Positions 53,692-62,661 are shown, counted from the stretch's first letter. The stretch is 64,000 nucleotides of DNA from Pseudonocardia acidicola (GCF_012911935.1 NZ_JAAXLA010000016.1:1-64000), one strand, 5' to 3'. The notes: generated by a model from the sequence alone, not told the origin. Made by a program: numbers and translations.

Positions 53692-54384
53692 ATGGCCGCA
53701 CCCGCCCCGCCCGCATTCCTGTTCGACCTCGACGGCACCCTCATCGACAGCGTCTATCAGCACGTCCTCGCCTGGCACGAGGCCCTCACCGAGTTCGGGA
53801 TCGACCTGTCGATCTGGCGGATCCACCGCCGGATCGGGATGAGCGGCGGTCTGTTCGTCACCGCGCTGCTGCGCGAGACCGGCGGTTCCCTGGACGTCGA
53901 GCAGATCCGGGCCCTCAACCTCGCGCACGCCGACGCCTACGCGCGCCGGCGCGAGTCCGTCCGTCCGCTCCCGGGCGCTCGTGAGCTGCTCGCCGAACTC
54001 ACCGGGAACGGCGTGACCTGGGCGATCGCGACCAGCGGGCTGGCCAGGGCCGCCCGCCCCGCGCTGGACATGCTCGGGCTGCCGCAGGACACCCCGCTGA
54101 TCACGCGGGACCAGGTGCGGTTCGCCAAGCCCGACCCCGACCTGTTCCTCGCCGCGGCGGCCCGGGCCGGGGTCGACATCACCGACGCGATCGTGGTCGG
54201 CGACAGCATCTGGGACCTGCTCGCCGCCCGGCGGGCCCGTGCGCTCGGCGTCGGGCTGCTCTCCGGCGGCTACGGGCGGGAGGAACTCGAGCGCGCCGGT
54301 GCGTACCGGGTCTACGCCGATCCCGCGGACCTGCTGCTGCACCTCGACGAGGTCGGCGTGCGGCGCAACGGGAACCGGGTCTGA
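53692..54384 (+). CDS. HAD-superfamily phosphatase
   Basis: This 230-aa enzyme has the HAD motif I FLFDLDGTLID near residue 9, motif II in WAIATSGLA, motif III Lys in RFAKPDPDLFL and motif IV in VVGDSIWDLLAA. The cap domain is the C1 beta-phosphoglucomutase/phosphoglycolate phosphatase type. It removes a phosphate from a small metabolite. TAGCGT at 53679-53684, which includes the exporter's stop codon, lies 7 nt before ATG 53692, so a leaderless mRNA is possible. Confidence 0.85.
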   Translation: MAAPAPPAFLFDLDGTLIDSVYQHVLAWHEALTEFGIDLSIWRIHRRIGMSGGLFVTALLRETGGSLDVEQIRALNLAHADAYARRRESVRPLPGARELLAELTGNGVTWAIATSGLARAARPALDMLGLPQDTPLITRDQVRFAKPDPDLFLAAAARAGVDITDAIVVGDSIWDLLAARRARALGVGLLSGGYGREELERAGAYRVYADPADLLLHLDEVGVRRNGNRV

Positions 54385-54394
54385 CCGGGCCGAT

Positions 54395-56023
54395 TCAGCT
54401 CCCTCCGAGGATCTGCTCGCGCAGCCGGAACTTCTGGATCTTGCCGCTCGCGGTGCGCGGCATGTCCGCGACGACCTCCAGCCGTTCCGGCCAGTAGGGC
54501 TTGGCGACGCCTTTCTCCTGGAGGAACCGCCGCACGTCGTCCAGCGTCAGCAGCTCGCCCGGGGTGAGCACGACGACGGCGCAGGCCCGCTCCTGCAGCC
54601 GGGGATCGGGCATCGCGACTAGCGCCACGGTGTCGATCCTCGGGTGCTCGTACAGCACGTTCTCCACGTACGACACCGGGATGTTCTCGCCGCCGCGGAT
54701 GATCACGTCCTTGGTGCGGCCGGAGATGCTGAGGTAGCCGTCGGCGTCGATCACCGCCAGATCGCCGGTGTCGAACCAGTCCCCGTCGAAGCTCGCCCGG
54801 GTCATCTCGATGCCGTTCGCGTAGCCGACGAACAGCGTCTGTCCCTTGACCTGCAGCCGGCCCTCGGTTCCGGCCGGCAGCTCGGCGCCCTCCCAGTCGA
54901 CGACCCGGATCTGCATCCCGGGCCAGGGGCAGCCGTCGGTGTTGGTGATCTTGGCTTCCGGGTCGTCGGGCTTGCCCAGGGTGACCAGGCCGTTCTCGCT
55001 CTGCCCCCAGCCGCCGAGGACGGCCACGCCGGGCAGCTTCTCGCGCGCCTCACGCAGCATGACCCGCGGGATCGGGGCGCCCATGCAGCAGTAGCGGCGC
55101 AGCGAGGACACGTCGTGGTCGGCGAGGTTCGCCGCGCCCAAGGTGTCGCTGAGGAACGGCGTGGCGCCCGAGGAGATCGTGATGCCGTGCTCCTCGACGA
55201 GCTCGACGAACCGTTCCGCGTTCCACACGTCCTGGTAGACGCCCGTCGCGGCGAGCTGGGTGGGCAGCCGGGCGCCGTAGAGGAACCCGGTCAGGTGCCC
55301 GAACGTGGAGGCCATGTGGAACACGGTGTCGCCGTCCAGGCCCAGGCGATCCGGCCAGGGGTCGTTGGCGGCGATCAGCGTGTTGTGCGTGTGCATGACG
55401 CCCTTGGGGTCACCGGTCGTCCCCGAGGTGAACATCAGCAGGGTCAGCTCGTCGGGGTGTGGGCGCAGCGCCGGCAGCTCGGCCGGGTCGCGGCGCCGCT
55501 CCCACGGGGTCTCGATGAACTCCGCCCACGAGGACATCTGATCGAGTGGCTCGCCGACGACCATCACGTGCTCGAGATCGGGCAGTCCGGGGCGCAGTCG
55601 CTGCACCATCTCGGCGTGGTCGTAGCCCCGGAACTCCCGCGGCACCACGACGAGCTTCGAGGCGGCCAGCCGCAGCATGTAGCCGACCTCCCGGTCCCGG
55701 TAGATCGGGATCAGCGGGTTGCTCACGGCGCCGATCCGGCTCGCCGCGTAGTGCACGACGATCCACTCGGTCCAGTTGGGCAACTGGAAGGACACCATGT
55801 CACCCGGCCCGATCCCGAGTTCGAGCAGCCCGAGGGCACACCGGTCGACGAGCGCCTTGAGCTCGCCGTAGGTGCAGCGGCCCCGCGGATCGACGACGGC
55901 GAGCTTGTCCGGGTCCTTCGCCGCGGCGGCGTCGAGGAAGTCGGTGATGGTCCGGTTGCGCCAGTAGCCCTCGCGGGTGAAGCGCTCGGCGGTCTCGGGC
56001 GTCAGGATGGTCTCGAACGGCAC
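54395..56023 (-). CDS. AMP-forming acyl-CoA ligase, AliA-like (cyclohexanecarboxylate type)
   Basis: This 542-aa ANL enzyme has P-loop LMFTSGTTGDPKGVMHTH, motif GGWGQSENG, WFDTGDLAVIDADGYLSISGR and the C-terminal Lys in RTASGKIQKF. Its neighbours (BadH-, AliB- and BadI-like genes) suggest it is the cyclohexanecarboxylate--CoA ligase. GTG 56023 (VPFETILTPE) gives the expected N-terminus. A longer frame starts at 56062 with an Arg/Thr-rich prefix. Last gene of the minus-strand operon read from 58834. Confidence 0.82.
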   Translation of the reverse strand: MPFETILTPETAERFTREGYWRNRTITDFLDAAAAKDPDKLAVVDPRGRCTYGELKALVDRCALGLLELGIGPGDMVSFQLPNWTEWIVVHYAASRIGAVSNPLIPIYRDREVGYMLRLAASKLVVVPREFRGYDHAEMVQRLRPGLPDLEHVMVVGEPLDQMSSWAEFIETPWERRRDPAELPALRPHPDELTLLMFTSGTTGDPKGVMHTHNTLIAANDPWPDRLGLDGDTVFHMASTFGHLTGFLYGARLPTQLAATGVYQDVWNAERFVELVEEHGITISSGATPFLSDTLGAANLADHDVSSLRRYCCMGAPIPRVMLREAREKLPGVAVLGGWGQSENGLVTLGKPDDPEAKITNTDGCPWPGMQIRVVDWEGAELPAGTEGRLQVKGQTLFVGYANGIEMTRASFDGDWFDTGDLAVIDADGYLSISGRTKDVIIRGGENIPVSYVENVLYEHPRIDTVALVAMPDPRLQERACAVVVLTPGELLTLDDVRRFLQEKGVAKPYWPERLEVVADMPRTASGKIQKFRLREQILGGS

Positions 56024-56093
56024 TGTTCTTGTCCTGTCCTTTGTGGACCGTCGGCGTGACACGCGGCTGGTCCGGGCTGGTCTGGGGAGGGGC

Positions 56094-56840
56094 TCAGCTC
56101 ATGGTCAGTCCGCCGCTGACGCTCAGGGTCTGGCCGGTGATGTAGCCGGCCTCGTCGGAGGCCAGGAAGGCGACGGCTCCTGCCAGGTCGTCGGGGCGGG
56201 CGAGCCGGCGGAAGGGGATCGCCCGCTCCAGCGCCTTGGTCAGGTTCGGGTTCTCCGCGCCGATCTCGGCGAGCAGCGGGGTGTCGGCCGGGCCGGGGCA
56301 GACACAGTTGACGTTGATCTGGTTGCGGGCCATCTCGCGGGCGAGCGTCTTGGTGAAGGCGATGATCCCGCCCTTGGCCGCCGAGTAGACGGCCTCACCC
56401 GACGACCCGACGCGGCCGGCGTCGGAGGCGATGTTGACGACCTTGCCGTAGCCCTGCTCCACCATGGTGGGGAGCACGGCCTTGCAGCAGTGCAGCGTGC
56501 CGTAGAGGTTGATCGCGATGACCCGGTCCCAGTCGGCCTCGTCGCTGGCCAGGAACGGCTGTACCTTGTCCCAGCCGGCGTTGTTCACCAGCACGTCCAC
56601 CCGGCCGAGGGTGCCGGTGACCTCGTCGACCATCGCCCGGACCGACTCCCGGGACGTCACGTCGACCCGCAGCCCGACGCTGTCCCCGCCGAGCGCCCCG
56701 GCGACCTCGCGCGCCGAGTCCTCGTTGACGTCGGTGACGACGACGGTCGCCCCTTCGGCGGCGAGCTTCTCCGCGATCCCGCGCCCGATCCCTCGGCCGG
56801 CGCCGGTCACGATCGCGATCTTCTTGTCCAGTCGTGTCAT
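56094..56840 (-). CDS. SDR, BadH-like 2-hydroxycyclohexanecarboxyl-CoA dehydrogenase
   Basis: This 248-aa SDR has the cofactor motif VTGAGRGIGRGIAEKL, NNAGWDKVQPFL, the region KVVNIASDAGRVGSSGEAVYSA with Ser/Tyr catalytic residues, and TGQTLSVSGGLTMS at the end. The GSSGEAVY and LSVSGGLTM stretches resemble BadH of Rhodopseudomonas, which oxidises 2-hydroxycyclohexanecarboxyl-CoA to the 2-keto compound. It lies between the ligase and the acyl-CoA dehydrogenase in one operon. Confidence 0.78.
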   Translation of the reverse strand: MTRLDKKIAIVTGAGRGIGRGIAEKLAAEGATVVVTDVNEDSAREVAGALGGDSVGLRVDVTSRESVRAMVDEVTGTLGRVDVLVNNAGWDKVQPFLASDEADWDRVIAINLYGTLHCCKAVLPTMVEQGYGKVVNIASDAGRVGSSGEAVYSAAKGGIIAFTKTLAREMARNQINVNCVCPGPADTPLLAEIGAENPNLTKALERAIPFRRLARPDDLAGAVAFLASDEAGYITGQTLSVSGGLTMS

Positions 56841-56871
56841 GTCGCTCTCCTAGTCGTCCGACCGAGTCGTC

Positions 56872-58020
56872 TCACGGCGCCAGGGCGCGACCGACGCGCT
56901 GCCGGGCGATGACCGTCTTCATGATCTGCGCGGTGCCGTCGCCGATCTGCAGGCCGAGCACGTCACGCAGGCGTTGCTCCAGCGGCTTGTCGGTGCGGTA
57001 GCCGAGCTGGCCGTGCAGCAGCAGGCAGTTCTGGACGGCCTCGAAGGAGACCTTCGGTGCCCACCACTTGCACATCGCCGCCTGCGCGGTGTGCGGCAGA
57101 CCCCGGTCCTTGAGCGACAGGGTCTGGTAGCAGAGCAGCCGCGCCGCGGTCAGCTGGGTCTCGGCCTCGGCGAGCGGGAACGCCACTCCCTGGAACCGGC
57201 TGAGCGGCTGGTCGAAGGCCTCCCGCCCGCTCACGTACTCCCAGGTCTCGTCGACCGACACCTGCGCGGCGCCGATGCACTGCAGCCCGATGAGGGCGCG
57301 GCTGAAGTCGAAGCCCTGCATCACCTGGGAGAAGCCGGTGCCCTCCGCGCCGAGCAGGTGATCGGCCGGGACCCGGACCTCGTCGAAGTACACCGCGCCG
57401 CGTCCGACCGCCGCCGTGCCCATGTCGTCGAACCGCTTGCTCGACACTCCGGGCAGCCCCAGCGGGACGAGGAACGCGCTGATGCCCCGGCCGCGGACCT
57501 CCTCCTCGCCGGTCCGGGCGAAGACCACGGCCGCGCCGGCCTGGTCGCAGAACGACAGCGACTTCTCCCCGCTCAGCACGTAGGACTCGCCGTCGCGCCG
57601 GGCCCGCAGCCGGGGCATGCCGGCGTCGGAACCGGCGTGCGGCTCCGACAACCCGATGCCGACGATCTCCTCCCCGCTGCAGATCTTCGGCACCCAGTCC
57701 GCGGCGAGGCCGGGCTGCGCGTTGCCGGCGATGATCTGGCCGAGCAGGGAGCCGACGATCTGCAGGTAGGCGACGTTGAAGTCGCCGCGGGCGATCTCCT
57801 CGGTGATGATCCCGCTGGCCACCCGGTCCAGGCCACGGCCGCCGAGGGACTCGGGCACCTCCGCTGCGATGAGTCCCCGGGCGCCGATCTCGAGCCGCAG
57901 GTCCTTCTCGATGAACCCGCGCTGCGCGCGGGCCCGGTACTCCGGCGCGAGCCGGTCGACGGCCAGCCCGCGCGCGCTGTCGCGGTACTGCTCCTGGACG
58001 GGTGTCAGCTGGAAATCCAC
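56872..58020 (-). CDS. Acyl-CoA dehydrogenase, AliB-like
   Basis: This 382-aa FAD enzyme has the family blocks IGLSEPHAGSDAGMPRLRAR and SGEKSLSFCDQAGAAVVFAR, RALIGLQCIGAAQVSVDETW, and C-terminal QIGDGTAQIMKTVIARQRVGR. It would oxidise an acyl-CoA at the alpha/beta carbons; by context, cyclohexanecarboxyl-CoA to cyclohex-1-ene-carboxyl-CoA. The catalytic base position is not assigned. GTG 58020 follows a CAGGAGG ribosome site at 6 nt. Confidence 0.8.
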   Translation of the reverse strand: MDFQLTPVQEQYRDSARGLAVDRLAPEYRARAQRGFIEKDLRLEIGARGLIAAEVPESLGGRGLDRVASGIITEEIARGDFNVAYLQIVGSLLGQIIAGNAQPGLAADWVPKICSGEEIVGIGLSEPHAGSDAGMPRLRARRDGESYVLSGEKSLSFCDQAGAAVVFARTGEEEVRGRGISAFLVPLGLPGVSSKRFDDMGTAAVGRGAVYFDEVRVPADHLLGAEGTGFSQVMQGFDFSRALIGLQCIGAAQVSVDETWEYVSGREAFDQPLSRFQGVAFPLAEAETQLTAARLLCYQTLSLKDRGLPHTAQAAMCKWWAPKVSFEAVQNCLLLHGQLGYRTDKPLEQRLRDVLGLQIGDGTAQIMKTVIARQRVGRALAP

Positions 58021-58045
58021 GCGATGCCTCCTGGCCGCAGCGTGC

Positions 58046-58834
58046 TCAGGCGAACTTGCTGAAGTCGGGCGAGCGCTTCTCGGCGAACGCGTTCGCGCCC
58101 TCGTGGCCCTCGGCGGAGGCGACCACCAACTCCAGGCCGGCGGAGGCCATGTTGGCCAGCCCCGCCTGGTGCTCGGTGTCGGTGTTGAAGGAGTGCTTGA
58201 GGAACTTCAGCGCCGTCGGGCTCTTCTCCGCGACCTCGCGGGCCCACGCCTTGGCCTCGTCGAGCAGCTCAGCCTGCGGGACGATCTTGTTGACCAGACC
58301 CCAGCGCTCGGCGGTCTCGGCGTCGTACTGGCGGCACCAGTACCAGATCTCGCGGGCCCGCTTCTCGCCGACCACCCGGGCCAGGTAGGTGGTGCCGAAC
58401 CCGGCGTCGAAGGAGGCGACCCGCGGGCCGGCCTGGCCGAACCGGGCGGTGTCGGCGGCGATGGTGACGTCGCACAGCACGTGCAGCACATGCCCGCCTC
58501 CGATGGCCAGGCCGTTGACGGCTGCGATCACCGGCTTCGGGATGTCCCGGATCAGCCGGTGCAGGTAGTCGATCTCGAACAGGCCGCTCTCGGTGGGGCC
58601 GTAGTCGCCGGTCTCCGCGCGCTGCTTGACGTCGCCGCCGGTGCAGAACGCCTTCTCTCCCGCTCCGGTCAGGATGACCGCGCGCACCGCCCGGTCGGCC
58701 CAGGCCCTGCGGAAGGCGGCGATCAGTTCCTCCACCGTGCGGCCGCGGAACGCGTTGTAGCGGTGCGGCCGATTGATGGTGATCACCGCTGTCGAGTCCT
58801 CGACCGTGTAGTCGATGTCCTCGTACTCGCTCAT
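58046..58834 (-). CDS. BadI-like 2-ketocyclohexanecarboxyl-CoA hydrolase
   Basis: This 262-aa crotonase-fold enzyme resembles BadI, which opens the ring of 2-ketocyclohexanecarboxyl-CoA to pimeloyl-CoA. Evidence is ITINRPHRYNAFRGRTVEEL, GAGEKAFCTGGDVKQRA, PKPVIAAVNGLAIGGGHVLH, and FGQAGPRVASFDAGFGTTYL with VVGEKRAREIWYWCRQYDAE. The C-terminus EKRSPDFSKFA is also BadI-like. ATG 58834 has an AGAGAGG ribosome site. First gene of the operon, downstream of the TetR gene on the same strand. Confidence 0.83.
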   Translation of the reverse strand: MSEYEDIDYTVEDSTAVITINRPHRYNAFRGRTVEELIAAFRRAWADRAVRAVILTGAGEKAFCTGGDVKQRAETGDYGPTESGLFEIDYLHRLIRDIPKPVIAAVNGLAIGGGHVLHVLCDVTIAADTARFGQAGPRVASFDAGFGTTYLARVVGEKRAREIWYWCRQYDAETAERWGLVNKIVPQAELLDEAKAWAREVAEKSPTALKFLKHSFNTDTEHQAGLANMASAGLELVVASAEGHEGANAFAEKRSPDFSKFA

Positions 58835-58869
58835 CGGGCCAACCTCTCTGTCGGTGCGGGGAGTGCGGG

Positions 58870-59598
58870 TCAGGTGCGGGGAGCCAGCAGGTGGCGGTAG
58901 TCGTCGCGGTGCGCGGGGTCGACGACGGCGCGCAGGGCGAGCGCGGTCTGCCTGGTCACGTAGGTCTCGAAGGAGAGCGTGGCGCCGAAGTACCAGTGCT
59001 TGAGCGCCCAGGCGTGCGCCAGCAGGATGAGGTCGAGGGCGAACAGTTCGACGTCCACGTCGGCTGTGAGCAGGCCTGCCTCGACGCCGTCCCGGATCGC
59101 CGCGCGCAGCGGCGCGGTCGTCTGCACCTCGAGGGACTTGATCGTGTCCCGGTGCCGGGTGCCGAGCGTCTTGCTCTCGCGGTAGGTCAGGACCGCGGCG
59201 TGCCGGTGGGTGTTGATGACGCCGCAGTAGGCGCGGAACGCGGCCGCGATCCGCTCCACCGGGTCCGCGCCCGCCGCCTCCACCGCGGCCGGCACCGTCG
59301 CGTCGAACGCGTTCAGCACCTCGACGATCACCGCGAGGAGGACGTCCTCCTTGCTGCCGAAGTACCGGTAGATCAGCCCGACGCTCACCGACGCCTCGTC
59401 CGCGAGCGCCTGCATCGACACCCCGTGGAACCCGTCGCGCTCCATCAACCGGGCCGCCGCGCTCAACAGTTGCCGCGTGCGCCACTCGGCGCGCACGACC
59501 CGGGCCGCCTGGTCGGCGTCCTGGGCCCGGCCCGGGCTGCCAGTCACGGAACCCCCAGTGAATCCATGCTCATCGGGCGTGAACATAGGTTCATTCAC
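58870..59598 (-). CDS. TetR family transcriptional regulator
   Basis: This 242-aa regulator has a TetR helix-turn-helix at about residues 45-90: RLMERDGFHGVSMQALADEA and SVSVGLIYRYFGSKEDVLLA. It has a typical helical effector domain. It is 35 bp upstream of the BadI-like gene, so it probably controls this operon. The start is uncertain: GTG 59598 or ATG 59586. The palindrome TTCACAGTGAA overlaps the GTG, indicating autoregulation. Confidence 0.83.
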   Translation of the reverse strand: MNEPMFTPDEHGFTGGSVTGSPGRAQDADQAARVVRAEWRTRQLLSAAARLMERDGFHGVSMQALADEASVSVGLIYRYFGSKEDVLLAVIVEVLNAFDATVPAAVEAAGADPVERIAAAFRAYCGVINTHRHAAVLTYRESKTLGTRHRDTIKSLEVQTTAPLRAAIRDGVEAGLLTADVDVELFALDLILLAHAWALKHWYFGATLSFETYVTRQTALALRAVVDPAHRDDYRHLLAPRT

Positions 59599-59604
59599 AG
59601 TGAA
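59594..59604. promoter_or_regulatory. Palindrome at the start of the TetR gene
   Basis: TTCACAGTGAA is a perfect inverted repeat with a central A. Further half-sites (GAACATAGGTTC at 59581-59592, TTTCAC at 59610-59615) flank it. It is a likely operator. From 59605 to 59895 there is no gene. Confidence 0.5.
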
Positions 59605-59895
59605 CGTAGTTTCACTTCGACTGGGGCGTCAAGCGTCGCGTCTGCGGGACGGCCCGCGAGCGCGGTCGTGCCACGCCACGTCCGGTGACGCTGCGGCCCG
59701 GCGGTGCCGGGATCGACGGAGGTGTGGTGCGGCGGATCGCCGGAACGGGGAGTCGTGGGAGCAGCGTGCGCAGTCAGCCGCACAACCGGCGGTGCTGACC
59801 CCTGATGAGAGGGGCCGGGCCGATCAGGCTCGCAGGAGCGGGCCCCGTGGGTCCGGCGGCGCCCCACCGGATCCGGGCCGGCAGCGGTCGGCCGT

Positions 59896-60165
59896 TCAAC
59901 AGTGGCGCTGGGTCCGCCGGTGCAGCCAGACCCAGCCGCCGACCAGCCCCGGCGTCGACACGAGGACGAGCGCCGGGCTGAACAACGTCAGCCCGATCAG
60001 CACTCCCAGGGTGCCGAGGACGATCAGGAGGATGGCCGTCGCGGTGGCCCAGCGTGCCGCAGGCGACTGCGGCCACCGGCTGAGCCGGTGGGCGAGGTCG
60101 GGATCCTCGGAGTTGAGCTGTCGTTCGATTGCTTCGAGCCGGCGCCGATCATCGTGGTTGAGCAT
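59896..60165 (-). CDS. DUF3040 small membrane protein
   Basis: This 89-aa protein is of the actinobacterial DUF3040 type. The N-terminal NHDDRRRLEAIERQLNSEDP is typical of the family. Two adjacent hydrophobic helices follow (ATAILLIVLGTLGVLIGLTL and ALVLVSTPGLVGGWVWL), and the tail RRTQRHC is basic. The function is unknown. ATG 60165 is the first in the conserved stretch. Confidence 0.85.
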   Translation of the reverse strand: MLNHDDRRRLEAIERQLNSEDPDLAHRLSRWPQSPAARWATATAILLIVLGTLGVLIGLTLFSPALVLVSTPGLVGGWVWLHRRTQRHC

Positions 60166-60310
60166 CGCGCCTCCCGTGCCGCGAGCTGAAACGGTGGGTA
60201 CTGCCGTCGTGCGTAGTGCCGGATCGCGGGCAACCGGCGCCGCCGGCTGCCGCGCGGACAACTCTGCCAGGCAAAACATGATCATCGGCAGGATTCGCCC
60301 CGGTTGACAC

Positions 60311-60613
60311 TCATCCGCTCCGTGCCCGCTGCCCCAGGACCCATCCGATGGTGACGGCCCCACCGGCGAGCGTGGCGAGCAGCAGCAATCGGCGGAACCG
60401 GCCCGATGAGCGCCGGGGTTCGATCGCCGCTGCGATGGCCCGGCGCGCTTGATCGAGTTGCGTCGGTAGCTGCGCGAACTCGTCGCTGGTCTCGGCACCG
60501 ACTCTCCTGGCCTCCTCTCCGACGGTCCTGGCGACGTCTTCCAGTGCCTCGACCGCATCTTCGATGCTCGACGTGACCCGCTTGCGGGCCCGCTGCAGCG
60601 TCGTCCTGGTCAT
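60311..60613 (-). CDS. Small coiled-coil membrane protein (unrecognised)
   Basis: This 100-aa protein has an amphipathic, charged N-terminal helix region (SSIEDAVEALEDVARTVGEE, EFAQLPTQLDQARRAIAAAI) and a C-terminal membrane helix RLLLLATLAGGAVTIGWVLG. It looks like a tail-anchored coiled-coil protein. The ATG overlaps the FGE stop (4 nt), so it is co-translated with it. The function is unknown. Confidence 0.7.
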   Translation of the reverse strand: MTRTTLQRARKRVTSSIEDAVEALEDVARTVGEEARRVGAETSDEFAQLPTQLDQARRAIAAAIEPRRSSGRFRRLLLLATLAGGAVTIGWVLGQRARSG

Positions 60614-61512
60614 TGGTGATCCCTTTCATCGAGGGCGACACGAAATCCGGTGTTGCCGGTGGAACTGTCCGGTTCGCTGGCGTTGCGGGCGTCGACCCGG
60701 TAGCGGTCGCAGTAGGAGGCGTGGCACAGGTAGGAACCGCCCCGGATGACGCGGTACGCGCCATGGGGCCCTCCGGTGGGATTCCTCGCCGGGCTGCGGG
60801 CGTAGTAGCCCGGGTCGAACCAGTCGGCGCACCATTCCCAGACGTTCCCGGTGACGTTGTGCAGGCCGTAGCCGTTCGGCGGGAAGGCGTGCACCGGGGC
60901 GGTTCCGGCGAAACCGTCGGCGCAGGTGTTGTGCCCGGGAAAACGGCCCTGGAAGACGTTCATGCGATGGCGTCCGCCCGGTTCGAGATCGCTGCCCCAC
61001 GGAAAGGGTTGCCGGGCCAGGCCGCCACGGGCGGCGAACTCCCATTCGGCCTCGGTCGGGAGCCGGGTTCGGCTCCAGGTGCAGAAGGCCATTGCGTCGT
61101 TCCACGACACGTGGACGACCGGGTGGTCGGCACGACCGGCCAGGTCGGACTGCGGGCCTTCGGGGTGGTTCCAGGCGGCGCCGTGGACCTGCCGCCACCA
61201 CGGCGCGCCCGCGACCGCCCGGGTCGGCGGGAAGTCATCGGGCAGCAGGCCGCCGAAGACGAACGACCAGCCGTACCGCTCGGCGTCGGTCACGTGGCCG
61301 GTGGCGGTGACGAAGGCGGCGAACCGGCCGTTGCTGACCGCGTGGGGGTCGAGGCGGAACGGGTCGATCCACACCCGGTGCGCCGGGCGGTCCCCGTCGC
61401 GCCGATCGTTGCCCATCACGAAGTCGTCCCCGGGAATCTGCACCACCCGGCAGGTGGCATCCGCAGCGCCGGCCCGCGCCGGAGGCGGAGGCGGAATCAC
61501 GGGCTCGGGCAT
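60610..61512 (-). CDS. Formylglycine-generating enzyme (SUMF1/FGE family)
   Basis: This 300-aa protein has the FGE-sulfatase domain throughout. Near the N-terminus are IPGDDFVMGNDRRDGDRPAH and WNHPEGPQSDLAGRADHPVV. HVSWNDAMAFCTWSRTRLPTEAEWEFAARGG is the central block (located only). The copper-binding pair is C263/C268 in YLCHASYCDRYRVDAR. True FGE enzymes oxidise a sulfatase cysteine to formylglycine, and the two active-site cysteines are both present. No sulfatase lies in this window. ATG 61512 is used; the frame continues to 61539. Confidence 0.87.
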   Translation of the reverse strand: MPEPVIPPPPPARAGAADATCRVVQIPGDDFVMGNDRRDGDRPAHRVWIDPFRLDPHAVSNGRFAAFVTATGHVTDAERYGWSFVFGGLLPDDFPPTRAVAGAPWWRQVHGAAWNHPEGPQSDLAGRADHPVVHVSWNDAMAFCTWSRTRLPTEAEWEFAARGGLARQPFPWGSDLEPGGRHRMNVFQGRFPGHNTCADGFAGTAPVHAFPPNGYGLHNVTGNVWEWCADWFDPGYYARSPARNPTGGPHGAYRVIRGGSYLCHASYCDRYRVDARNASEPDSSTGNTGFRVALDERDHQ

Positions 61513-61631
61513 GCGGCCACTCCAGTACCGTCGGCGCACTCCTCGGCGATGACGCTAGGAACGCTGTGCGCCGACGGCGTCACCCGGACCGGATGAAGCC
61601 GGTGCGCTCGCACGTGTTGCGCACGGCCGGA

Positions 61632-61658
61632 CGCCCGCCGGCGGGCCACCGGCGGGCG
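61632..61658. terminator. Perfect hairpin in the gap 61513-61947
   Basis: CGCCCGCCGG (61632-61641) and CCGGCGGGCG (61649-61658) form a 10-bp stem with a 7-nt loop. It sits in a gap of about 430 bp that has no supported gene. It could end a plus-strand transcript or act as a divergent insulator. Confidence 0.4.
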
Positions 61659-61947
61659 GCACAGCACCGGCAGGCCGAGCGGCGTGCCGGGCGGCCCCAC
61701 GACCCGCCGACTCCCGCGGCGTCACCTGGGCGGACCGTTTCGGAACCGGTTGGGCGGTCTTCTCGACCTGCCGGGCCAAAGCGGCTGGATGGGCCTGGTG
61801 CGGGGAGGCCGATCGAGCCGCGAGTTCGGGGTGACCTGGCGAGGTGAGGGATCGGGAAAATTTGGTTCCTGGGGGTCGGCATTGCGCTGCAGGGCGGGTG
61901 GAACCTCGGCGCCGGCGCAACCACCGTCGCTTGGAAGGAATGGTGAG

Positions 61948-62202
61948 ATGAGCCGATTGAGCACGCCATACCCCGACATTGATCCGCTCACCACTGTCGT
62001 CGGGCGCCGCGGCACACCGTACCCGTGCCCGGACATCCCCGCGGTGGACCACCACATCGCCGGGTTGTACAAGCGGATCGAGCATGCCGCGCCGTGGTTC
62101 CCGGACATCGTCCGGGAACTGTGGGCTGAGATCGATCTGCTGCTCGATCGTCGGATATGGCTGGAAATGGATCACTCGGCGATCGGCGACGCCGCCGCCT
62201 GA
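61948..62202 (+). CDS. Small hypothetical protein
   Basis: This 84-aa protein of unknown family is acidic, with RLSTPYPDIDPLTTVVGRRG at the start and a helical IVRELWAEIDLLLDRRIWLE near the end. No membrane segment or cysteine pattern is seen. A ribosome site (GGAAGGAA) is about 8 nt before the ATG, and codon use looks normal. It is followed after 141 bp by another small gene. Confidence 0.6.
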   Translation: MSRLSTPYPDIDPLTTVVGRRGTPYPCPDIPAVDHHIAGLYKRIEHAAPWFPDIVRELWAEIDLLLDRRIWLEMDHSAIGDAAA

Positions 62203-62343
62203 GGGCGGTAGATGATCCGGCGGCCGTCCGGTTCGCCGGGCAGGACAGGCCATATCGCCGAAATCGTCGGAAAATCGAGGCCCGCGGGAATTCTGGCGGT
62301 GCCGGGATGGGCAGAACTCGTCGACGTGCGGAAGGAGGACATG

Positions 62344-62661
62344 ATGGAGACCAGCGCAGACCCCGGGATCTCGGCGCCGGCTTCGCGCCCGGGGTATGCC
62401 GACGGCGGGGTGGCGCCCGCGGTCCCGACGATGCTCACCTCGCTGAGCCACCGGGACCTCGCCGTCCTGCGAGCCGTCGCCGCCGGCCGGTGCGAGATGT
62501 CCGGGGCGTGCGGCGGGTCGCTGACCATCGACGGTCTGTGCTGCTGCGATCAGTTCGTCGGCCCGCGGCTGGCGAGCGCCGGCCTGATCGCCGCCGGCGG
62601 GTCCCAGCCCGGGCCGGCGCGGCTCACCGCATCCGGTCGGGAGCTGCTCGCGGCCGCGTGA
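62344..62661 (+). CDS. Small Cys-containing hypothetical protein
   Basis: This 105-aa protein has an N-terminal linker and a compact part: LTSLSHRDLAVLRAVAAGRC, then MSGACGGSLTIDGLCCCDQF with five cysteines, then LIAAGGSQPGPARLTASGRE. The Leu/Ala/Gly pattern after the Cys stretch looks like a small winged-helix-like end. The family is not recognised. AGGAGG is 5 nt before ATG 62344; ATG 62341 is also possible. Confidence 0.6.
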   Translation: METSADPGISAPASRPGYADGGVAPAVPTMLTSLSHRDLAVLRAVAAGRCEMSGACGGSLTIDGLCCCDQFVGPRLASAGLIAAGGSQPGPARLTASGRELLAAA

